Below the pieces are notes generated by a model. That model saw only the letters and a list, made by a program, of their open reading frames with translations. It was not told the DNA's origin and searched no databases. Below, one piece after another: positions 26,150-35,227 of a stretch of DNA of 55,736 nt. Each line of letters begins with the position of its first letter. Position 1 is the stretch's first letter. Origin of the DNA: Brevundimonas sp. (GTDB lineage: Bacteria; Pseudomonadota; Alphaproteobacteria; Caulobacterales; Caulobacteraceae). A program made the translations under genes and the position numbers. The stretch lies in assembly GCF_016463485.1 (NCBI RefSeq), contig NZ_JAEMRD010000004.1, forward strand, positions 14,055-69,790, given 5' to 3'.

Positions 26150-26646
26150 GCTTCGTCGGCGGCGATCGTGGCCCTGGACGCGTTGCACAGGGCGACGGAT
26201 GCCTTGAGCTGGTCCGGCGTCAGCTCATCGAAGAAGGGCAGGGTCGAAGCCATCATCTGCTCGGCCGCCCCTTCGTCCGGCAGGGCCCGCTTCAGCCCGG
26301 CCTGGAACGCCGCCTTGGCGGCGGCGAGCGCGGCGCGGTCACCCTGCGCCCGGCCCTGTTCGATCGCTGCGTCCAGATGCTCGTTCACCGCCAGGCAGCT
26401 GGACCAGCTCGGATGATTGATCGGCTGATCCGTCTCCGTATAGGTGCCGGGAATCGGGCCCACCCGCGCCTCGGACGCAGCGGCCTCCTCGGGCGTCGAA
26501 GGGGCGGGCATCGCGGCGGTCGAGCCGGGGGCAGAGGTGCCCGGCGCTTCGGCCAGCGGCTCCGGCGATTTCTCGGCGTCGGAGGGTGTGCAGGCGGCGA
26601 CGCCCAGACTTGCAACGGCGCAGATCACGAACAGCTTTGATTTCAA
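26146..26646 (-). CDS. Lipoprotein of unknown function
   Basis: A 166-residue lipoprotein. The signal peptide [14 protein letters not shown] ends in a good lipobox (GVAAC, cysteine at 19). A low-complexity Pro/Ala/Ser/Glu linker runs to about residue 65. The globular part contains [20 protein letters not shown] and an Ala-rich helical region with two further cysteines (SCLAV, VALCNAS) that could form a disulfide. I do not recognise the family. Its stop overlaps that of the acyltransferase gene by two bases. It is divergent from queA with about 100 bases between. Confidence 0.75.
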   Translation of the reverse strand: MKSKLFVICAVASLGVAACTPSDAEKSPEPLAEAPGTSAPGSTAAMPAPSTPEEAAASEARVGPIPGTYTETDQPINHPSWSSCLAVNEHLDAAIEQGRAQGDRAALAAAKAAFQAGLKRALPDEGAAEQMMASTLPFFDELTPDQLKASVALCNASRATIAADEA

Positions 26647-26746
26647 CCTGGTATCCCCAAATCGTTACGCCGTCACCGTGAGCCGCTCCAGCCCTGACGT
26701 CAAACGCCTTGACCGCCGGCTCACCCGTCGTCATTGCCCGCGCCTG

Positions 26747-27802
26747 ATGAAGACCGCCGATTTCGATTTCGATCTGCCTGAGGACCGCATTGCCCTGCGG
26801 CCCGCCGAGCCGCGCGATTCCGCCCGCCTGCTGGTGGTTCAGGATGGAAACCTCTCCGACCACACGATCCGCGACCTGCCCGGCTTCCTGCGCCCCGGCG
26901 ACGCGCTGGTGTTCAACGACACCCGGGTGATCCCCGCCCGACTTTCGGGAGTCCGCGAGCGTATCGGCCCGGATGGCGAAACCCTGACCGTCGCCGTCGA
27001 GGCCACACTTCACCACCGCGACGCCCCTGACCAATGGTCCGCCTTCATGAAGCCGGGCAAGCGGCTGAAGGCGGGCGACCGGATCGTTTTCCAGACCCTG
27101 ACCGCCACCGTCACCGACAAGTCCGAAGACGGCCTCGTCACTCTGCGCTTCGACGTCGCGGGACCTGCGCTGGACGAGGCGATCCGCTCCGTCGGCGTCA
27201 TGCCCCTGCCCCCCTATATCGCCGCCAAACGCCCTGAGGACGACCGCGACCTGAGCGACTATCAGACCGTCTTCGCCGAACACGACGGCTCCGTCGCCGC
27301 CCCCACGGCCGGCCTGCACTTCACACCCGCCCTGCTCGAGGCCGTCCGTGCCTCCGGCGTTTCGACCCAAGCGGTCACGCTCCACGTCGGAGCCGGCACC
27401 TTCCTGCCGGTCAAGGCCGACGACACCTCCGACCACCGGATGCACTCCGAATGGGGCGAGGTCTCCGCCGACACCGCCGCCGCCCTCAACGCCGTGCGCG
27501 CACGTGGCGGCCGCATCGTCTGCGTCGGCACCACCTCGCTGCGCCTGCTGGAATCGGCCGCGACCCCGGACGGGGTGATCCACCCCTTCCACGGCGACAC
27601 CGCCATCTTCATCACGCCCGGCTATCGGTTCCGCGCCGCCGACGTGCTGATCACGAACTTCCACCTGCCGAAATCGACCCTGTTCATGCTCGTCTCGGCG
27701 TTCGCAGGTCTGGAGACGATGAAGACCGCCTACGCCCACGCTATCGCTGATGGATACCGGTTCTATTCCTACGGCGACGGATCGCTGCTGTTTCGCGCCT
27801 AG
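26747..27802 (+). CDS. queA: S-adenosylmethionine:tRNA ribosyltransferase-isomerase
   Basis: Transfers and isomerises the ribosyl part of SAM onto preQ1 at position 34 of tRNAs, giving epoxyqueuosine. It is 351 residues, full length. [75 protein letters not shown] and [19 protein letters not shown] are all diagnostic. The ATG at 26747 gives the canonical N-terminus. It is followed by tgt on the same strand after a 44-base gap with a short hairpin. Together they perform tRNA insertion and the next step of queuosine synthesis. Confidence 0.97.
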   Translation: MKTADFDFDLPEDRIALRPAEPRDSARLLVVQDGNLSDHTIRDLPGFLRPGDALVFNDTRVIPARLSGVRERIGPDGETLTVAVEATLHHRDAPDQWSAFMKPGKRLKAGDRIVFQTLTATVTDKSEDGLVTLRFDVAGPALDEAIRSVGVMPLPPYIAAKRPEDDRDLSDYQTVFAEHDGSVAAPTAGLHFTPALLEAVRASGVSTQAVTLHVGAGTFLPVKADDTSDHRMHSEWGEVSADTAAALNAVRARGGRIVCVGTTSLRLLESAATPDGVIHPFHGDTAIFITPGYRFRAADVLITNFHLPKSTLFMLVSAFAGLETMKTAYAHAIADGYRFYSYGDGSLLFRA

Positions 27803-27806
27803 TCTC

Positions 27807-27825
27807 CCTCTCCCCATGGGAGAGG
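27807..27825 (+). other. Short hairpin between queA and tgt
   Basis: An 8-bp stem (CCTCTCCC / GGGAGAGG) with a 3-base loop lies between the queA stop and the tgt start. It resembles the outer ends of the longer palindromic elements at 43521 and 46961 and could be a remnant of one. No T run follows, so read-through to tgt is expected. Confidence 0.5.
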
Positions 27826-27846
27826 AGATCGGTTAGGGGCTCGCCT

Positions 27847-28956
27847 ATGCCCTTCCCCTTCGACATCTCCGCCACCGAGGGCCGCGCCCGCACCGGCGTC
27901 CTCAGGACCCCGCGAGGCGACATCCGCACCCCCGCCTTCATGCCGGTCGGCACCGCCGCCACCGTCAAGGCGATGACGGTCGAACAGGTCAAGGCGACCG
28001 GCGCCGACATCCTGCTGGGCAATACCTATCACCTGATGCTGCGCCCCGGTCCCGAGCGGATGGAACGGCTGGGCGGCCTGCATAAATTCATGGGCTGGGA
28101 CAAACCCATCCTGACCGATAGCGGCGGCTTCCAGGTCATGTCCCTGGCCGGGATCTCCAAGGTCAAGGAAGACGCCGTCACCTTTGCCAGCCACATCGAC
28201 GGATCGAAGCACGTCCTGTCACCCGAACGCTCGATCGAGATCCAGGCCGACCGCATCGGTGCCGACATCTCCATGCAGCTCGACCAGTGCGTCGCCTACC
28301 CGGCCGCGAAGCCCGCCGCCAAGGCCGCCATGGAACTGTCCGTCCGCTGGGGTGCCCGCTCGAAAGCCGCCTTCGGCACCCGCGAGACCCAGGCCCTGTT
28401 CGGCATCCAGCAGGGCTCGACCTTCGAGGATCTGCGCCGCCAGTCGTCCGAACAGCTTCAGGAGATCGGCTTCGACGGCTACGCCATCGGCGGCCTGGCC
28501 GTCGGCGAGGGCCACCAGGCCATGTGCGAGGTCCTCGACTACGCTCCGGACATGCTGCCGTCCGACCGCCCCCGCTATCTGATGGGGGTCGGCAAGCCGA
28601 TCGACCTGGTCGAGGCGGTGTGGCGCGGCGTCGACATGTTCGACTGCGTCCTGCCCACACGGGCCGGTCGCCACGGCCAGGCCTGGACCTGGGACGGCCC
28701 CATGAACCTCAAGAATGCGCGCTTCGCCGAGGACCAGGACCCGCTCGACCCCACCATCGACGGGCCGTCATCGCAGTATTCAAAGGCCTATCTGCATCAC
28801 CTGATCCGCGCCGACGAGATCCTCGGCAAGACCCTGCTCAGCTGGCACAACATCGCCTTCTTCCAGGCCCTGACGGCGGCGATGCGCGAGGCGATCCAGC
28901 ACGGCCGCTTCGAGCAGTTCCGCCGTGACTTCCACGCCCGCCACACCTCGAACTGA
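27847..28956 (+). CDS. tgt: tRNA-guanine transglycosylase
   Basis: Exchanges guanine 34 for preQ1 in tRNAs with GUN anticodons. It is 369 residues. The order of motifs is complete: [47 protein letters not shown] (catalytic Asp), [63 protein letters not shown] (second Asp) and the zinc region near [25 protein letters not shown] lies eight bases before the ATG. It is the partner of queA in a two-gene operon, followed by a small exported protein gene nine bases later. Confidence 0.97.
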   Translation: MPFPFDISATEGRARTGVLRTPRGDIRTPAFMPVGTAATVKAMTVEQVKATGADILLGNTYHLMLRPGPERMERLGGLHKFMGWDKPILTDSGGFQVMSLAGISKVKEDAVTFASHIDGSKHVLSPERSIEIQADRIGADISMQLDQCVAYPAAKPAAKAAMELSVRWGARSKAAFGTRETQALFGIQQGSTFEDLRRQSSEQLQEIGFDGYAIGGLAVGEGHQAMCEVLDYAPDMLPSDRPRYLMGVGKPIDLVEAVWRGVDMFDCVLPTRAGRHGQAWTWDGPMNLKNARFAEDQDPLDPTIDGPSSQYSKAYLHHLIRADEILGKTLLSWHNIAFFQALTAAMREAIQHGRFEQFRRDFHARHTSN

Positions 28957-28964
28957 GGCCCGCC

Positions 28965-29438
28965 ATGATCCGACTGTTCGCTGTCCTGGTCCTGTTTCTC
29001 GGAGCCTGGACCCTGCCTGCCTCGTCCCAGACGGCACCGTCCCTCTTCGATGAAGCCGCGGAGCGCGCGACGATCCTCGATACGGTCGCGACCATGCAGG
29101 CCGCATGGAATCGCGGCGACTACGAAGGCTATATGCAGGGCTTCAAGAACCCGGACGTGATCTTCGTCTCGGGGGGCAAGATCAAGAACGGCTGGCAGGG
29201 CGCGCTGGACGACTACATCCGCAACTACGGTCCGACGCCCGACAGCCGGGGCACCCTGACCTTCTACGACATGACGGTGGAGTTTCTCAGCCCCGACGCC
29301 GCCCAGCTGATCGGCCACTATCGCCTCGAGCGGCCCGAACGTCCGATGGAGGGAATCAACACCCGCCTGTTCCGCAAGATCGACGGCCGCTGGGTCATCG
29401 CACTCAACCACGTCTCGGCCTATGAAGTCGCGCCGTGA
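28965..29438 (+). CDS. Exported SnoaL/DUF4440-like protein
   Basis: A 157-residue protein with a signal peptide (LFAVLVLFLGAWTLPASSQ) and one cone-shaped NTF2-like domain. The domain is recognised from ILDTVATMQAAWNRGDYEGY, FVSGGKIKNGWQGALDDYI and INTRLFRKIDGRWVIALNHVS, characteristic of DUF4440/SnoaL. Such domains bind small hydrophobic ligands or act as enzymes; no catalytic residue can be named. The gene begins eight bases after tgt, so it is probably read from the queA-tgt transcript, though no function connects it to tRNA modification. Confidence 0.82.
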   Translation: MIRLFAVLVLFLGAWTLPASSQTAPSLFDEAAERATILDTVATMQAAWNRGDYEGYMQGFKNPDVIFVSGGKIKNGWQGALDDYIRNYGPTPDSRGTLTFYDMTVEFLSPDAAQLIGHYRLERPERPMEGINTRLFRKIDGRWVIALNHVSAYEVAP

Positions 29439-29498
29439 CAACGGTTTCCTACCGGTGAGTTGGATTATCGTGAGTAGAATCGTCGACCTTAGCGTTGT

Positions 29499-29513
29499 TT
29501 AAGCAATATTTAG
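29499..29513. promoter_or_regulatory. CtrA-like site TTAA-N7-TTAG
   Basis: The sequence TTAA-GCAATAT-TTAG matches the Caulobacter CtrA consensus TTAA-N7-TTAA at seven of eight positions. It lies 38-52 bases before the ATG of the TonB receptor gene. The AT-rich setting makes a chance match possible. Confidence 0.3.
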
Positions 29514-29544
29514 CTTGACGGTGGCGCAACGCCATCGCCAAAAG

Positions 29545-29558
29545 CTACTCATGAGTAG
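29545..29558. promoter_or_regulatory. 14-bp perfect palindrome over a start codon
   Basis: CTACTCATGAGTAG is a perfect palindrome whose second half begins with the ATG (29551) of the TonB receptor gene. A half-site GAGTAG recurs upstream near 29472. It could be an operator or an mRNA hairpin that hides the start. Confidence 0.5.
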
Positions 29559-31920
29559 ATATTCCTGCCTCGTGACCTCGGTCGCCATCCTCGCCGCGCC
29601 TGCCGTGCTCGCTGCACCTGCCGACGCACAGACCCCCTCCGCCTCGGCCGTCGCCGACGTCGTCGTCACCGCCGAGCGGCGCGACCGCAGCCTGGCTCGC
29701 ACCCCCCTGTCCGTGACCGTCGCGGCCCAACCCCTGCTGGCTGGCGCAGGAGTCACCGACATCAAGGACCTGGCCATCCTGGCACCCGGCCTGCTGGTCG
29801 CCTCGACCTCGAACCAGACCTTCACCACGGCCCGCATCCGGGGCGTCGGCACGGTCGGCGACAATCCGGGCCTGGAGAGCTCGGTTGGCGTTGTCGTGGA
29901 CGGCGTCTTCCGCGCCCGCAACGGGGTGGCACTGGGCGACCTCGGCGAGGTGGATCGGATCGAGGTGCTGCGCGGCCCGCAATCGACCCTGTTCGGCCAG
30001 AACACCACCGCCGGCCTGATCAATGTCGTCACCGCCCTGCCCCGCTTCACCCCGTCGGCGACGGCCGAAGCCACGCTGGGCAACTACGGTGCCTACGGCG
30101 GCTCCCTGTCCCTGACCGGCCCGCTGATCGAGGATCGACTGGCCGGACGGCTGTACCTCTCGGCCCGGCGACGCGACGGCTTCTACGGCGTCCGCACCGG
30201 GGCCGGCCCCCGCACCCGCACCGACGATCAGAACGAGGCCTATGAGACCGCCCGCGCCCAGTTGCTGTGGGCCCCCGCCGACCGGGTCCAGGTGCGCTTC
30301 GTCGCCGACTACAGCCACCGCGACGAATACTGCTGCATCGGGGTGCAGCTGAGGACCGGCCCGACCGCCGGCATCCTGGCCCTGCTCAGCCCGGACGGCG
30401 GCGTCGACACGACGCCCGACCCCGAGGCCCGCGTCGGCTATGCCAACCGCGCCACGCGTACCCGGATCGAGGACGGGGGCCTGGCCATCCACAACCGGAT
30501 CGAGACCCGGTTCGGCCGCGTCGAGACCACTACCTCGGCCCGTCGCTGGGATGCAAGGCTCAGCCAGGACTGGGACTTCACCTCCGCCGACATCGCCGTG
30601 CGCCCCGACGACGGCAGCTGGTCCAACCGCTTCGACACCCTCAGCCACGAAGCCCGCCTGACCGGCGCTCGCGGCCCGATCGACTACACCGTGGGCCTGT
30701 ATCTGGCGCGCGAGACCCTGCACCGCCGCGACGCCTTCCAGTACGGCACGGCCTACGAGGACTACCTCGGGCGCGTCCTGACCCGTTCGGCGGCGAACCC
30801 TGTCGGGCTGGCAGGCCACGTCTCGACCCTGACCGGCCTGCCCGTCGGGCGCAGCTTCGTCGCGGGCCAGGGTCAGAAGGACACCTACGACCAGACCGCC
30901 GACACCGCCGCCCTGTTCGGACAGACCACCTGGCAGGCCACCGACCGCCTCGGACTGACCCTGGGCCTGAGATACTCCAGCGTCGGCAAGGACCTCGACG
31001 CCCGTTACGTCAACACCGACGGCGGCGCGGCCTGCGCGGCGGCTCTGGCGCGGGGCATCACCAATGCCACCCTGTGCCTGCCCTGGGCCAACCCGGCCTT
31101 CAACGGGCGGGTCGTGTCCGAGAGCCAGACCGACGCCGGCTGGTCCGGCGTGGGCCGCATCGAATACCGACTGGCCGACGGTGTGCTGACCTATGCCTCA
31201 TGGTCGCGGGGTCGAAAGAGCGCGGGCTACAACCTGGACCGGGCCCAGACCGGGCTGGTCCCCGACGCCTCGACCGCCTTCGCGCCCGAGACCGTGGACG
31301 CTGCCGAAGCCGGCCTGCGCGCCACGGGACAGGACGGCCGGGTATCCGTCGCCGTCAGCGCCTTTCACCAGCGCTATGAGGATTTCCAGCTCAACACCTT
31401 CCTCGGCACGACCTTCCTGGTCCGCTCGATCCCCGAGGTGACCGCCAAGGGTGCCGAAATCGAATGGACCGCCCGCCCGAGCGAAGGCCTGAGCCTGCAA
31501 GGCGGCCTGGCCTATGCCCAGACCGAATACGGCGATCAGCCCGTCGCGGGCCTACCCCTGCTGGCCGGGTCGCGACTGTCGTTCGCGCCCCTGTGGTCCG
31601 GCACCCTGTCCGGCGTGTACGAACGCCCCATCGCCGGCGGCCTTACGGCACGCGCCACCCTCGCGACCAAATATTCGTCGGCCTACAACACGGGCTCGGA
31701 CCTGGCCCCCGAAAAGGTGCAACAGGCCTACTGGCTAAGCAACGGCTCACTCGCTGTCAGCGACCCGGCCGCCGGCTGGTCCGTGGAACTCTGGGGCCGC
31801 AACCTGTCGGACGAAACCTACTCACAGGTCGCCTTCGGCGCGCCGTTCCAGACGGGAACCCTGGGTGCCTTCCTCGGTGCCCCGCGCACCGTGGGCGTTA
31901 CCCTGCGGCTGACGCGTTAG
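29551..31920 (+). CDS. TonB-dependent receptor
   Basis: A complete 789-residue outer-membrane receptor. A signal peptide (SVAILAAPAVLAAPADAQ) is followed by a TonB-box-like DVVVTAERRDRSLARTPLSV and the plug domain with ARIRGVGTVGDNPGLESSVG, VDGVFRARNGVALGDLGEVD and EVLRGPQSTLFGQNTTAGLI. The 22-stranded barrel fills the rest, ending RTVGVTLRLTR. The last residue is not the usual aromatic. The plug type is that of iron-complex and sphingomonad-like receptors, ligand unknown. ATG 29551 gives the signal peptide; a TTG at 29515 is an in-frame alternative. No Shine-Dalgarno is obvious, and a palindrome covers the start. Confidence 0.93.
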   Translation: MSRYSCLVTSVAILAAPAVLAAPADAQTPSASAVADVVVTAERRDRSLARTPLSVTVAAQPLLAGAGVTDIKDLAILAPGLLVASTSNQTFTTARIRGVGTVGDNPGLESSVGVVVDGVFRARNGVALGDLGEVDRIEVLRGPQSTLFGQNTTAGLINVVTALPRFTPSATAEATLGNYGAYGGSLSLTGPLIEDRLAGRLYLSARRRDGFYGVRTGAGPRTRTDDQNEAYETARAQLLWAPADRVQVRFVADYSHRDEYCCIGVQLRTGPTAGILALLSPDGGVDTTPDPEARVGYANRATRTRIEDGGLAIHNRIETRFGRVETTTSARRWDARLSQDWDFTSADIAVRPDDGSWSNRFDTLSHEARLTGARGPIDYTVGLYLARETLHRRDAFQYGTAYEDYLGRVLTRSAANPVGLAGHVSTLTGLPVGRSFVAGQGQKDTYDQTADTAALFGQTTWQATDRLGLTLGLRYSSVGKDLDARYVNTDGGAACAAALARGITNATLCLPWANPAFNGRVVSESQTDAGWSGVGRIEYRLADGVLTYASWSRGRKSAGYNLDRAQTGLVPDASTAFAPETVDAAEAGLRATGQDGRVSVAVSAFHQRYEDFQLNTFLGTTFLVRSIPEVTAKGAEIEWTARPSEGLSLQGGLAYAQTEYGDQPVAGLPLLAGSRLSFAPLWSGTLSGVYERPIAGGLTARATLATKYSSAYNTGSDLAPEKVQQAYWLSNGSLAVSDPAAGWSVELWGRNLSDETYSQVAFGAPFQTGTLGAFLGAPRTVGVTLRLTR

Positions 31921-31923
31921 GTC

Positions 31924-33069
31924 TCACAGGGCCGCCGCGTACAGCGCCCGTGCCTGATCCTGATCGATCGGCACGGGGTTGTTGACCAGCAGCCGCTGCT
32001 GCTTCATCGCCTCGGCCGCCAGCAGATCGAGATCGGCTTCCGTGACGCCAACCATCGACAGACGGTCGGCCAGTCCGCACTCGGCGCACATGGTCGTCAG
32101 CGCCTCGATCAGCCCCTGCCCCCTGGCTTCGCGAGAACGTCCGGCCAGCGCCGGCGAGACGATCCCGGCCAGTTCCGCATAGTGGTCCAGCGCCGCCGCC
32201 ATGTTGTGCCCCAGCACGTGCGGCAGCATCAGGGCGTTCGACAAGCCGTGCGGCACATGGAAATGCCCGCCCAGCGGATAGGCCAGGGCATGGACCCCCG
32301 CCACTGGCGCATTGGCAAACGCCACCCCCGCCAGATGCGCGCCCAGCAGCATCGCCCCGCGCGCGTCCCGATCCTGCCCGTCCCTGACGGCGGTCAGCAG
32401 GTTACGGCTCAACAGATCCAGCGCCTGTCGCGCCATCATGTCGGACATCGGGTTCTTGAGGCGCACCGAGGTAAAGGCCTCGATCGCGTGAACCATGGCG
32501 TCCACACCCGTCGCCGCGGTGATGTGGGGCGGCAGCCCCACCGTCAGTTCGGCGTCCAGAATGGCCCAGTCGGCATAGAGGGCGGCCGACACCACCCCCT
32601 TCTTCTCCGCCCCGCCGACCGTGACGATGGCCACGGCGGTGGCCTCGGACCCGGTCCCCGCCGTCGTCGGGATCAGGACCAGCGGAAGCCGTCGTCCCCG
32701 GGCCTGATCGACGCCGTATATGGTCTCCAGCGCATCGCCCGAGCCGATCAGATAGGCGACCAGCTTGGCCACATCCATCGGACTGCCGCCACCCAGACCG
32801 ACCACTGAACCAACGCCTGCGGACCGCCCGGCCTCGACCGCCGCCAGCACCGTCGCCGCCGACGGATCGGCCTCGACCGCATCGAAGATCACCACCGAAC
32901 GCCCGGCGCCTTCCAGCGCCCGGATCGCCTGATCACACAGCCTCAGCCGACGAACACCGGCGTCGGTGACGAGCAGGACAGCCCCCTCCGGCGTCAGATC
33001 GGCCAGCCGGCCGCATCCGCCCGCCCCGAGATGAAGCCGGGGTCCATAGTTGAAATCAAAGGCCTGCAT
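31924..33069 (-). CDS. Iron-containing alcohol dehydrogenase
   Basis: A 381-residue group III NAD(P)-dependent alcohol dehydrogenase. Nucleotide binding is in GSVVGLGGGSPMDVAKLVAY, then LPLVLIPTTAGTGSEATAVA. The metal site uses the Asp and His of GVDAMVHAIEAFTS and the histidines of HFHVPHGLSNALMLPHVLGHN. All are intact. The substrate could be a primary alcohol, lactaldehyde or a sugar-derived diol; the sequence does not say. It is convergent with the TonB receptor (stops three bases apart) and followed upstream by a TetR gene on the same strand, which may or may not regulate it. Confidence 0.92.
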   Translation of the reverse strand: MQAFDFNYGPRLHLGAGGCGRLADLTPEGAVLLVTDAGVRRLRLCDQAIRALEGAGRSVVIFDAVEADPSAATVLAAVEAGRSAGVGSVVGLGGGSPMDVAKLVAYLIGSGDALETIYGVDQARGRRLPLVLIPTTAGTGSEATAVAIVTVGGAEKKGVVSAALYADWAILDAELTVGLPPHITAATGVDAMVHAIEAFTSVRLKNPMSDMMARQALDLLSRNLLTAVRDGQDRDARGAMLLGAHLAGVAFANAPVAGVHALAYPLGGHFHVPHGLSNALMLPHVLGHNMAAALDHYAELAGIVSPALAGRSREARGQGLIEALTTMCAECGLADRLSMVGVTEADLDLLAAEAMKQQRLLVNNPVPIDQDQARALYAAAL

Positions 33070-33176
33070 GGCTGTCGTTCCGTCCGTCGTCTCCGATGAC
33101 AGTCGGGGCTACGACCCTGTCAGTCAAACTCAAGGTGGCAGTGGAGTTGTGACGCTGTCGCCTTGCCCCGGGTCCG

Positions 33177-33836
33177 CTAGCCAGGTGCCCGCAACACGCC
33201 CGCGACGGCTTCCTCGATCATCAGGCTCTGGAGATCCAGCGAGCCACGGTCAAAGAAGGGGTCAAGAAGTTCAAACCGCAACAGCCGCGCCAGGCCGAAG
33301 ATCGACGTCCAGAAAGAGACAGCCCTCACTACGTTCTGCTCGCCCTCAGCCCCTCCACGCGCGGCGGCGATCGCGTCTACCACGATGTCAAACGCCTGGC
33401 GGAAAGCCGGGCTGAGTGCCGGATCGACCGGATGCGTCAGCTCGCTCTCGTACATCAGCTCAAACAGATGAGGGTTCTCGAGGCTGAAGGCGATGAAGCC
33501 CCGCGCGAGGTCGGCGAGCACGCGTCTCGGATCGGCAGCGCCGTCACGGACGATCTTGGCGGCAGCACCGTTAAGTTGCCTGAAGCCTTCGAGGGCAAGG
33601 GCGCAGAGCAGGCCCCGGCGCGTCCCGAAATGGTAGTATGGCGCACCGGGCGACAGGTTCGCGCAAATCGCCAGCGCCCTGACCGATATCGAGGCGTGGC
33701 CCGCCGTTCGCAGATGGTCGAGCCCGCAACGCAAAAGATCGCGCTTTGAATCCTCGCCGCTGGAATCCTGCGTCGCTGCGTTGGAACTACCGGTGTCCAT
33801 AGGTCCGTCATTGCCCGCGAAGTGGGGGAGTGACAA
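33177..33836 (-). CDS. TetR family repressor of the divergent monooxygenase
   Basis: A 219-residue TetR-type repressor. The helix-turn-helix is in SISVRALAICANLSPGAPYY followed by HFGTRRGLLCALALEGF. A TetR_C_33-like effector domain follows, with AFSLENPHLFELMYESELTH. The start is TTG at 33836, chosen because a perfect AGGAGG lies about six bases upstream. ATG at 33800 is the alternative and has a poor Shine-Dalgarno. It is divergent from a flavin monooxygenase, and two tandem 15-bp palindromes in the 64-base gap are convincing operators. It probably senses the monooxygenase substrate. Confidence 0.9.
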   Translation of the reverse strand: MSLPHFAGNDGPMDTGSSNAATQDSSGEDSKRDLLRCGLDHLRTAGHASISVRALAICANLSPGAPYYHFGTRRGLLCALALEGFRQLNGAAAKIVRDGAADPRRVLADLARGFIAFSLENPHLFELMYESELTHPVDPALSPAFRQAFDIVVDAIAAARGGAEGEQNVVRAVSFWTSIFGLARLLRFELLDPFFDRGSLDLQSLMIEEAVAGVLRAPG

Positions 33837-33851
33837 GCCTCGCCTCCTCGT

Positions 33852-33881
33852 TTAATCAGTGATTAATTGATCAGTGATTAA
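33852..33881. promoter_or_regulatory. Tandem 15-bp TetR operators
   Basis: TTAATCA-G-TGATTAA (33852-33866) is a perfect 7-1-7 palindrome. It is followed directly by TTGATCA-G-TGATTAA (33867-33881), with one mismatch. Centres are 15 bp apart. The sites lie between a TetR gene and a flavin monooxygenase gene read in opposite directions, overlapping both promoters. TetR pairs often bind such double operators. Confidence 0.85.
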
Positions 33882-33900
33882 CAACTGCGAGGGGATGGAA

Positions 33901-35136
33901 ATGGCGGAATCCAGAGGGCGTATTGCGGTCATCGGGGCGGGGCCGGGGGGCATGGCAGCAGCCCTGGCACTGTTCCGCCAAGGGTTCGAGGTTTCGATCT
34001 ATGAGCGGTTCGCCGAGGTCAAGGCGGCCGGAAACATCCTCAACCTGTGGCCGCCTCCCCAGAAGGTTCTGAAGATCATCGGTGTCGATACGACCGACCT
34101 CGGAGCGCCCTGCCACACGATCTTCGCCAACGCCAAAGGCAGGCTGCGCGCCGACGTGAGGCTGCCGGCCGAGGTCGAGGAGGAGTATGGAGGCGGTTTC
34201 ATCGGCCTGCTTCGGTGGGGTCTCTACCAGCGAATGCTGGCGGCCTTGCCTGAGGGGGTCCTCCGGTTGAGCCACAACCTGACGGGCCTGGAGGATCTCG
34301 GCGAGACGGTGAAACTCACTTTTGAAGGTCGCGAACCGGTCGTCGCCGACCTCGTGATCGGCGCGGATGGCATCAATTCATCTGTCCGGAAATCGCTGTG
34401 GGGCGACACCCCCATTCGACGGCAGTTTCTCCATCTGGTTGGCGGCTGGCTCTACGATGAGGGCGGAGCCTCGGGCGAAGGTGTGATCGCGCACAACCGC
34501 ACGACCCAGGTCAGCTACACTCCGATCCGCCACGAGGGCCGGTGGGGCTTTGAATGGTGGGTGCTGGAAGCGTTCAGGGACAGGGACCCTGTTCCGGTCG
34601 ACCTCTTGGGCTTCTGCCAGAAGCGCGCCGTGGAGTTCTCGCCGCTCGTCCGGGAACTGATCGACCGGACGCCGGTCGAAAACATGCAGCGATGGGAAAT
34701 CCGCGATCGCCCGCCGATCAGGCAATGGTCCAGGGGCCGTGCCACCCTGGTCGGCGACGCCGCCCACCCGACGTCACCCTACGCGGCCTACGGCGCCGGC
34801 ATGTCGATCGAGGACGGCTATTTTCTGGCCCGGGAACTGGGAGTAATCGACATGCACGACACCCAGGCGGTCAAGGGGGCCCTGCAGGCCTACGAGGATC
34901 GGCGCAAACCCCATACGGCCTATGTGTCGCAACTTGCGTACAAGGTCGGCCGGATGTTCCACCATCTGCCCGGACCTTTACGGCCCCTGAGGGACCAGAT
35001 CTTCGACCGAACCCCCTTCCTGCAACGGATGGTAGGCGATCAGATGCCGGCACAGATCCTCAGCCAGTTGGCTGAGATCGAGGAAAGCGGACAGCCGATG
35101 GTACGTCCTCTCGGGCTCGAACCGAGGACCCTCTGA
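33901..35136 (+). CDS. FAD-dependent monooxygenase, 3' end inside tRNA-Lys
   Basis: A 411-residue group A flavoprotein monooxygenase. The FAD/NAD motifs are IAVIGAGPGGMAAALALF at the N-terminus, DLVIGADGINSSVRKSLWG (DG motif) and ATLVGDAAHPTSPYAAYGAG (GD motif). Relatives hydroxylate aromatics or inactivate antibiotics such as tetracyclines. ATG 33901 is chosen with GAGGGG about seven bases upstream; ATG 33895 lies on that Shine-Dalgarno. The last 12 residues (VRPLGLEPRTL) are encoded by the complement of tRNA-Lys, so the original stop has been lost or the gene lies at a tRNA-adjacent insertion point. It is regulated by the divergent TetR. Confidence 0.9.
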   Translation: MAESRGRIAVIGAGPGGMAAALALFRQGFEVSIYERFAEVKAAGNILNLWPPPQKVLKIIGVDTTDLGAPCHTIFANAKGRLRADVRLPAEVEEEYGGGFIGLLRWGLYQRMLAALPEGVLRLSHNLTGLEDLGETVKLTFEGREPVVADLVIGADGINSSVRKSLWGDTPIRRQFLHLVGGWLYDEGGASGEGVIAHNRTTQVSYTPIRHEGRWGFEWWVLEAFRDRDPVPVDLLGFCQKRAVEFSPLVRELIDRTPVENMQRWEIRDRPPIRQWSRGRATLVGDAAHPTSPYAAYGAGMSIEDGYFLARELGVIDMHDTQAVKGALQAYEDRRKPHTAYVSQLAYKVGRMFHHLPGPLRPLRDQIFDRTPFLQRMVGDQMPAQILSQLAEIEESGQPMVRPLGLEPRTL

Positions 35137-35175
35137 TTAAAAGTCAGATGCTCTAACCAACTGAGCTAAGGACGC
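35099..35175 (-). tRNA. tRNA-Lys (anticodon UUU)
   Basis: A complete cloverleaf is seen on the minus strand. The acceptor stem GCGTCCT pairs with AGGACGT (one G-U pair), the D arm has GCTC/GAGC, the anticodon stem-loop is TCTGA-CTTTTAA-TCAGA with anticodon TTT, and the T arm has GGTTCGAGC. The 3' CCA is encoded (35101-35099). The opposite-strand monooxygenase gene ends inside it, overlapping 38 bases. Confidence 0.96.
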
Positions 35176-35227
35176 GCACTATCGGGTGGGCCTTCTGTTC
35201 GATCACGGCCTCCGGGTCAAGACCAGA

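Noticed and set aside
23192-26188. A 998-codon frame extending lysK far upstream
   Set aside because: Only the part from 24868 down matches class I LysRS; the upstream portion is the antisense of the acyltransferase gene.
26339-27817. Minus-strand frame of 492 codons across queA
   Set aside because: Antisense to queA; only the separate 166-codon lipoprotein frame ending at 26146 is credible.
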